DNA from: Coprinellus micaceus
Lineage: Eukaryota; Basidiomycota; Agaricomycetes; Agaricales; Psathyrellaceae
Reading direction: 5' to 3'
DNA length: 64,000 nt
Assembly (NCBI GenBank): GCA_951394405.1
Contig: OX596341.1
Span: 2,170,001 to 2,234,000 of the forward strand
Each line of letters opens with the position of its first letter. Position 1 is the stretch's first letter. Of this stretch, positions 58,122 to 64,000 are shown one piece after another. Position numbers and translations under genes: made by a program. The notes beneath the pieces are model-generated. The model made no database searches, was not told where the DNA came from, and was given only the letters and a program-made list of their open reading frames with translations.

Positions 58122-60549
58122 TCATCCCTTCACTTGTACAACAGTGTGAACCTTAACACCCCACTGGTCTGCATGCATCTTCTTCTGCAGCTCCTCCTCA
58201 TCTTGCAGCCGCTTCTCCCCCTCCAGCTCCGGGTCAATGTCATCTTCGTCCTCGTCCTCGTCGTTTCCACCTCTTGTACTTCGAGGGAATGGCGACCTCT
58301 CCTGGTTGAGGGACCGGAAGTTGGCGGGAGAGTAGGTGATAAAGAGTTCGAAGAACCCAATATCCCTCACTGTTTCTCCTTCGAAGAAGAACATGAGAGG
58401 GTCGACGCCCCCATTCCCGTATCCGACTGCGAGTTGAGAGTGTCGGAGAAGTGGAGGGTCGACATCGCCTCCTGCGCCTTCGGCAACCATGGGCCACGGC
58501 ACTGTGGAGGTGTTATTCAGTTCCCTGTGATAACTCAGACCGAGGATACTCACTGATCGTCAATTCTGTAGGGTCGAAGTAGAAGAGGTACGGGTACACG
58601 TCTACATCTCCGTCGTTGTACAACGTCAAACCTAGCGGCCTTTTCGTGTGATCATCCGATACTTCGATGTGTGCTGGGTTTTCTGCGAGCAGGTTGCTTC
58701 CGACAGGATGGTATTCCGGGTGTTCGTTGTCCCAATCGCCGTCTTCTGGCTTCAGGTAGTGCATTTCCATGCGTATCTGTGGGAACTCATCGCGTCCGCC
58801 CCGCTTCAGATGGTAGTTGAAATGCCGCCACGCGCTGATAACGCCTTGGATCTGTTCTGGTGCGCTTCGGTTGAGTGGACGAGGGAAGCGCTTTGGAAGA
58901 TGCTCTTCGAGGAAAGGGTCGTTCCGCTCAAAGTAGACGTCGTCTCCTTCGACTTGGAGGATGAGAGACGCTTTGGCAGCATCGTCGACTAGGTCGGAAG
59001 GTAGAACCTTCCCTGCCTTGACGCTCACACTACTCTTTGTTACTCGAGAGAGCAACTGTAGAAGGGTTTTGTCTTCGCAGTAAATAGATGCTGGGGCGTT
59101 AGACCAGGCGATTCTCTTCGCATAGAAAACTTTGGGAACCCTGAGAGGTGCTGTCTTGCCCTCGAGGCGTTGCAACTCTGTTGAGGTCGTACCAACGTTG
59201 GTGGCGATCATCATGCCGAACGGGGGCCCGGCGTTCTTCTCCCCTTCGAAGGGAACCGCCTTGTAGAGGTCGAACACCTCGTTAGGTACGATTCCCTCAG
59301 CCAGTCCCGCGAGGAGGGTAAATGTGACTTGCTGCTTTCCCTCCGCGCCTTTCAGTGTACTTTCGGTCTCGAAGACTTTGCAAGGGATATATGATGGGTC
59401 GGATCGACTCCCTCGACGGTTGAAAAGGGGTCGGTCGGCGTTGACTCCCATGCAGTGAGGAGTTTGCCTGTTGTGTTCTTCATGTCAATTTCCGAAGCGC
59501 GAGTATTCAAACTGGGCTCACCATGTCGGCATCACGATGTTGTACATAAGAGACAGGTACGTCTCGGATTCCACCTTCTTTCCTTGCAAAAAGTTGATTA
59601 ATGCACCGGTGAAATACCCGTGCTTCGTCTTTCTGTCCTCGAAGGCTCTCTTGTTCCTCCCACACGCAGCGAGTAGAACGTGAGACGTAGCGTACTTTCC
59701 CCCAAACCCAGTAGCGACCCGGACAGCCCTTGTAGGCTCTCCATTGAGAGACTCCTGGCTCGAAGGAGTGGGTATGATGTTGGCTTCTGCCGTGATTGGT
59801 GGAGGGTCAGACAGGGACCGCGAGATGCGGTCCGTCTCTTCGTCTCTGTTTAAACCAGCAGAGTGACAGCAATCTAGGATCAGTGTCTAGAAAAGGCACA
59901 CATAAGCGCCCACAATGTCGATCGATCAGTCAGACCCAGGCGCAACTCACAATGTTGTTACCCCGCTTCTCTGCTAATCCGTTCAGCAGAGCGCTGACCA
60001 TCCTATCGGGGATTCCTTCCACCACTTTCCCATCTTTGCCGGCAACCCCAAGGTCGCTCGGGCACAGCATCTCGATCATCTCATAATCCGCTGCGTAGTC
60101 CTCCCAGCCCTTGGGTCGCGGTGTTTGGGCGCCGTGTCCAGCGTAGAAGATGATCATGCAGGGGTCTTCCTTATCCTTGGTGATTTCCTCGAGCTTGTCG
60201 AATCCATCCAGCATCTGTTGCCTGGTTGCGTTACGAAGGCTGACGATGTGCGAGTCTCGCAGGCCCATAGAGGCCTTGAGGATGTTCTCGATCGCATCGG
60301 CATCGGCGACTGCACCCAGCAGTGAACTGAACTCGGATGCTTGGTAGTCGTTGTTTCCAATGATGAGGGCGTAGATCGGGTTATCGTTGGCTAGTTGGGC
60401 TGCGTCTTCGTCGTATTCATCCTCTTTCGGCTGAACGTCACTCCAGAGTAAGACGGGCTACGGACATCCGGTCGATTAGAACTGAGTTAATGGCGTACCA
60501 TCTCAACGACAGCCTGGGGGGTGGCCCGCTCTGACATGGGGCTAGTCAT
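58122..60549 (-). CDS. Caspase-domain (peptidase C14) protein with a large C-terminal extension
   Basis: Five exons close in frame to 738 aa: 60549-60499, 60457-59951, 59886-59522, 59467-58554, 58501-58122. The caspase fold is clear: YALIIGNNDYQASEFSSLLG opens it, IIFYAGHGAQ contains the catalytic His (about residue 125), and LILDCCHSAGLNRDEETD the catalytic Cys (about residue 193). HVLLAACGRNKRAFEDRKTK and GYFTGALINFLQGKK finish the domain, then TPHCMGVNADRPLFN. The remaining ~430 residues are not a known caspase region: they include CEDKTLLQLLSRVTKSSVSV, YPYLFYFDPTELTI and FFELFITYSPANFRSL, with an acidic end. Such proteins are numerous in Agaricomycetes and are loosely called metacaspases; no LSD1 finger or Pro-rich prodomain is present. 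Confidence 0.88.
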
Positions 60550-60653
60550 GGTGGTAGTAAGGAAGGAGCTATATGGAGTGAAAGTGAAGGCTAGGAGCGC
60601 AGTCAATATGCGTCGGAAAGGCAGTGTCGCCGTAATTAGCTCTCGCGATGCCC

Positions 60654-60960
60654 GGGCGCTTACCACGATGGGTCACCGCGCCGATCACGAGGCGCCGGCC
60701 CCATTGATGGGTCATTGACGGGCGCTTGATTGGATCGAGGGTCATTCAGAGGGAATTGTGAACAGTCAAGAACATGAAGTATACCCCATGTGAGTAATCA
60801 CTATTGAGTGTTCCTTTAGGGATCCAAACACGAAATCGTACAGTCTGACTACGGAAGACTAAGTGATCACTGACTCGGATTCGCGGGCGCTTGATTGGAT
60901 CAATAGTACTCCGTCATTCCGAGTAGAATTGCAGCGGTAAAGTATCATACTGAAGCCTCG
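60654..60960. repeat. Imperfect repeat around GGGCGCTTGATTGGATC
   Basis: GGGCGCTTGATTGGATC occurs at 60720 and again at 60885. In both cases it is followed, after a short variable gap, by GTCATTC and AGAATT/GGAATT-like sequence, giving two diverged copies of about 50 bp. A third GGGCGCTTA stands at 60654. They lie upstream of the caspase gene (minus strand). Confidence 0.6.
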
Positions 60961-62076
60961 GTTAACGACTTGGTAGTTCCATGTTCCTCGCTACCCTTCC
61001 CCGATACTCGTCGATGTAAGCTGGCGGTAGCCTAAGGCCCAAGTAGGAAGTCAGTGAAAATCGGTTGAGGTAGAAAGGATTGTGAAAGAAATGGCACAGA
61101 GTCCGGCCGTCAGTTGCGTTTTATGACTGCGAAGGAAATGTTACTGTAATTCTCTCACATGCTGATTGGGAGGTAGGGCCTGCGGAGAGAGGATTGCGTA
61201 GTTTCGATCCGGTATGGGGTGTCCAGCACAAGGTTCCTCTGAGGACAGCGACTTCGCTTATCAACTAGACGCCCTGAAGTAGGTCCCCCAAGCTGTGTGA
61301 GTTGTGATATCCAATGGAACCAATGTGGTATCCTTGATAGGGGTGAGCCATTGATTCACATTATATACACACTCACAAAGGTTCCAACCTACTGGAGGCA
61401 AGTGGAAGTTTCTCAAGGTTTCCCGCGCCTGAGTGGTTGGGGTACACACTCTGTTGCACACCTTAAGTACTGGTCATCACATTGACCACACATGAGATGC
61501 GTCCGTCGCCAGGGATCTCCAGCTGCGCCGCTAAACGCGAACCTTCCATAGGTGTTCCATGCTTCCTAGGTGTGGGCCTAAGGGATTATAGAACCGTCAA
61601 ACCCAGAGAAGGCCAAACACTCATCGTATTTTTGGACCCAAGTTTGAAGTTCTCCCAGTCAGCTGACTCACACATGTACAAGGGCCCACAAACGGTGACA
61701 GGATCACGTCCGTGTACGATATTTCGATGGTCCCTCCTATACTTAGAGAGAGGTTGACCACCGAGCTCTCTCTCCAAAACAGAATCTTACCCAGGCATGT
61801 TATAAGCGTGGTAGGGGCTTGGATTCGGAGTCGTGAGACAAGGAATGGTCCATCCTCCTGAGACCTGCCACTTCCAAGGTGAAGTTGGTGCATCTGATCG
61901 TTCTGAACGCCTACGGCTTGTATACTGTTTCTAACTTGAGGTTTATATCTTCTGACGCAGAGCCTTCTCTCCCAGCGCCGCGTACTGGCGAAGGATAGAC
62001 GAGGGCGTCCTCAAACGCACCGGTTCTTGATATCTACGCCCCTACTGTTACTGTGGAGGCCCATCGTGTCGATTTG
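60961..62076. other. Intergenic region, no gene seen
   Basis: 1.1 kb without recognisable exons on either strand. The right end contains the ankyrin gene's 3' flank. Open frames near 61261-61893 overlap on both strands without motifs. Confidence 0.5.
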
Positions 62077-62874
62077 TCACAGCATCACCGTATCTCGTTC
62101 TTTCTTTGCATTTTCCAAAAGCGACAGGATATCGGCATTGCCCCCTTCTTGAGCCGGCTCCGTGGTCGTCTTCCCTTCTCTATCCACCAGCTCTAAATCT
62201 GCCTGCTCGGGACCCGCGAGCAGGATCCTGACTACCTCCTTGTTCCCCTCCTCCACCGCCACATGCAAAGGTAAATACGGGAAATACCCTCTCCCAGGAT
62301 CATTCACATCCGCTCCCCTTTCCAAGAGATATTTGACATTGGCCTCCCTCCCGTGGCAAGCGGCGATAGCCAAAGCCTTCGAGCCTTTCATCCGTGCTCC
62401 TTGCTTAAACAAGAGCTCCACAACTTCCGACGACTCGTACGCGGAGGCGGCTAATGCGAGGGGCGGAGTGCCGGAAATACTATCTTCCAGGCCATTCGGG
62501 TTGGAACCGAGAGACAACAAGTGCTCGATGAAGACCTTGGGTGTAGCCGCCGAGACGGCCAGCCCGAGAAGTGTTCCCCTCCAATGGGACTCGAGATGGT
62601 CGGTCAGAATGGACGAGTACTTGGCGTAAACAATATCGAATATTTCGAGGTCCCCACTATCCGCGAGGTCGAAGAAGACCATGGAGTCGAGTTTAGGTGT
62701 ATCATACGTCGAGAGCAGCCAGCGGACGATTTCAGTTGCCTTGTTACGAATCGCGGCACTCAGCAAGTCGGACATGAGCTGTTTGTCGACCGCTAGTGAT
62801 GAGTCGGACAGGACGGTTTTCAGGGCGAGTAGGTCGGCCCTCTCACAAGCGTCAAGTGCTTTCTGTTGGGACAT
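62077..62874 (-). CDS. Ankyrin-repeat protein
   Basis: Uninterrupted 265-aa frame starting MSQQKALDACERADLLALKT. Ankyrin repeats are visible in the C-terminal half: TPPLALAASAYESSEVVELL, SKALAIAACHGREANVKYLL, then ERGADVNDPGRGYFPYLPLH and VAVEEGNKEVVRILL. The N-terminal half has degenerate repeats (LLSAAIRNKATEIVRWLL; FFDLADSGDLEIFDIVYAKY). No enzymatic domain, signal peptide or membrane segment is present, so a scaffold or binding role is likely but the partner is unknown. A truncated relative lies 97 bp upstream. The last repeat departs from consensus (TTTEPAQEGGNADILSLL). Confidence 0.8.
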   Translation of the reverse strand: MSQQKALDACERADLLALKTVLSDSSLAVDKQLMSDLLSAAIRNKATEIVRWLLSTYDTPKLDSMVFFDLADSGDLEIFDIVYAKYSSILTDHLESHWRGTLLGLAVSAATPKVFIEHLLSLGSNPNGLEDSISGTPPLALAASAYESSEVVELLFKQGARMKGSKALAIAACHGREANVKYLLERGADVNDPGRGYFPYLPLHVAVEEGNKEVVRILLAGPEQADLELVDREGKTTTEPAQEGGNADILSLLENAKKERDTVML

Positions 62875-62971
62875 GGGGCGTTGAATGGGCTTTCGTTTTC
62901 GTTTGAGTGTCTTCGCGGCCTTTGATGTAAGTTTATGGCGTCACGGTGTTCCGAATCGTTGGACGGGCGAG

Positions 62972-63253
62972 TCATTGATCATGTCTCAGTAGGTTCACAC
63001 ACTCGGTACAAAGTCGAAGAGCTCGCCATTTTCTTCTCCCAACAGCGGCCATGAAAACCTCTTTCCCCAGCGCAACAGAGGGAAAAGTCAAGAGCAAATA
63101 TTTTGCGATTTGGACTTGTTCGCCCCTCTCTGCGACCCGCAACCAGTTGGAAACAATGTGGTCGCTGACGGGGGGCGGGGAGCCAGACAAAATGGCAGCC
63201 AACGTGGTTGTGTCGCCGCTGGCACACGCTTCGAGGGTTTGTCGGTGTGACAT
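62972..63253 (-). pseudogene. Frameshifted N-terminal copy of the neighbouring ankyrin gene
   Basis: From ATG 63253 the frame gives MSHRQTLEACASGDTTTLAA, matching MSQQKALDACERADLLALKT of the adjacent gene. Similarity continues through IVSNWLRVAERGEQVQIAKY and KEVFMAAVG (compare SMVFFDLAD). There the frame leaves the homology. Reading one frame over gives GEENGELFDFVPSV before a stop, which resembles ADSGDLEIFDIVYAKY of the intact copy. I infer a single-base frameshift near 63040, then truncation; nothing corresponding to the later repeats is found downstream. A short intron with unusual borders would be the alternative. It sits directly upstream on the same strand, so it probably arose by tandem duplication and may now serve as promoter sequence for the intact gene. 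Confidence 0.65.
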
Positions 63254-63978
63254 GGTTGGGGGAGGAGTTGGGACAAGTTGGACAATGCTTGTTACCAATC
63301 AGCCTTGCGACCGTATCCGAGGTGGGCACTTTGTGGGCGCTTCGTATACGGGATTGTGGGCGCTTAGCTTCCAAATTATCAGCCAGGGGAGCAATAAATG
63401 GGTGGAATACAGGATTATTTGCGGGGATGCGACTGTTGTATGACAGGATTTTTCCGGCGCAGTTGACTTGAACAAAAGCAAAACAGACGCATGGCGGGGG
63501 TGAAGCTTGAATCCTTGGAGCCATAGGAGAAGATTTTCCCATATAGTGTTCTTGGTATTTCGGTTTCGGTTTAAGTCTTTGGTGCAGTAGCGTTTTCTTG
63601 TAGCATAGGCTACATTCGTGATCCAACGAGAGGCCCGGTCGTATGGTTCAACGGATGTCTGTCGCAAATTTGAGCGGATAAAGCACTTATCTGCGTCATT
63701 TAAGCTGTATACCTGCTCAGAACCTGCCAACACAAAGGTTCTGCAAGCCGATATCCACCATGAGGTTTTGGGAGGCACGATATGCCCTGAAATTGGCGGG
63801 TAAGGAACCAGCGGGTGGCATTTAAGTTGCCGGTGGCGGCGGAGTGATCGCCGCATTTATCACGTGTAAGGGAGTCGAGAGGGGAGTTCAGTCGTTCAGC
63901 GGAGGTTTCATCCCTCCAGGATCCATATAATCTCCTCTTTCCTTGTATCTCTACCTTTCTGTACTTGTATTCAATATC
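63254..63978. other. Intergenic region to the right-edge gene
   Basis: No exon seen on either strand; long minus-strand frames at 63626-62979 and 63856-63299 overlap each other and lack motifs. Two GGGCGCTT octamers occur 23 bp apart (63335 and 63358). A TATA-like CATATAATC at 63924 precedes a CT-rich leader. Confidence 0.5.
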
Positions 63979-64000
63979 ATGACCACCACACGACTCCCCA
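63979..64000 (+). CDS. Start of a gene leaving the window (first codons only)
   Basis: ATG at 63979 begins MTTTRLP and runs off the edge. Support comes only from its context: a TATA-like CATATAATC about 55 bp upstream, a CT-rich leader (63931-63970) and TCAATATC immediately before the ATG, the layout of an expressed fungal gene start. Nothing can be said about the product. Confidence 0.35.

Noticed and set aside
62979..63856. 215- and 185-codon minus-strand frames near the right edge
   Set aside because: They overlap each other in different frames and the ankyrin relic in a wrong frame; no motifs.

Overview
The window looks like a chromosomal segment of an Agaricomycete (mushroom-forming basidiomycete). 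The grounds are gene-dense DNA, almost every gene cut by many 45-70 nt GT-AG introns, micro-exons, divergent gene pairs about 100-200 bp apart, and families typical of that group: DUF4470 proteins, short Cys/His-rich proteins, F-box relics, a CYP64/CYP5144-type P450, and a conserved hypothetical with an MKPFDLEPVLAEWTDGP motif. Exon chains below were assembled by hand from splice signals and reading frame. Where exon sums are said to close, I checked them to a whole number of codons.

Left part, 0-13.6 kb: PAN3 (minus, cut by the left edge), an unresolved 2.8 kb, a Cid1-type terminal nucleotidyltransferase (plus), LSM7 (minus) and importin beta KAP95 (plus). PAN3 (deadenylation), the Cid1 protein (3' tailing) and LSM7 (binding of short oligo(A/U) ends, decapping) belong to successive steps of cytoplasmic mRNA decay, so their proximity is notable.

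13.6-23.2 kb is gene-poor. It holds a 1.5 kb pyrimidine-skewed tract, a tandem pair of claudin-like four-helix membrane proteins (both with splicing problems), a small PPxY protein, 3.6 kb without a supported gene, and a 76-aa Cys/His-rich protein.

23.2-45.4 kb is a housekeeping block: a Bbc1/Aim3 C-terminal-domain protein, DIM1 and eIF2D (divergent), an RluA-type pseudouridine synthase, an Agaricomycete-specific hypothetical with a 20-bp minisatellite in its leader, a TPR-DUF4470 protein divergent from a Ufo1-like F-box/WD40/UIM protein, an F-box pseudogene and the AP-1/AP-2 beta adaptin.

45.4-64 kb is more accessory: an 18-exon GH30 glycoside hydrolase whose acid/base Glu is replaced by Lys, an unresolved 2.2 kb, an intact P450, an F-box/LRR gene divergent from PUS3, a caspase-family protein, a repeat-containing intergenic region, an ankyrin gene with a frameshifted partial copy beside it, and the first codons of a gene leaving at the right edge. 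No tRNA, rRNA, CRISPR array, transposase or reverse transcriptase was recognised. I found no clear new multi-gene system. The best leads are the catalytic substitution in GH30, the decay-gene neighbourhood, the claudin-like pair and a recurring GGGCGCTT octamer.
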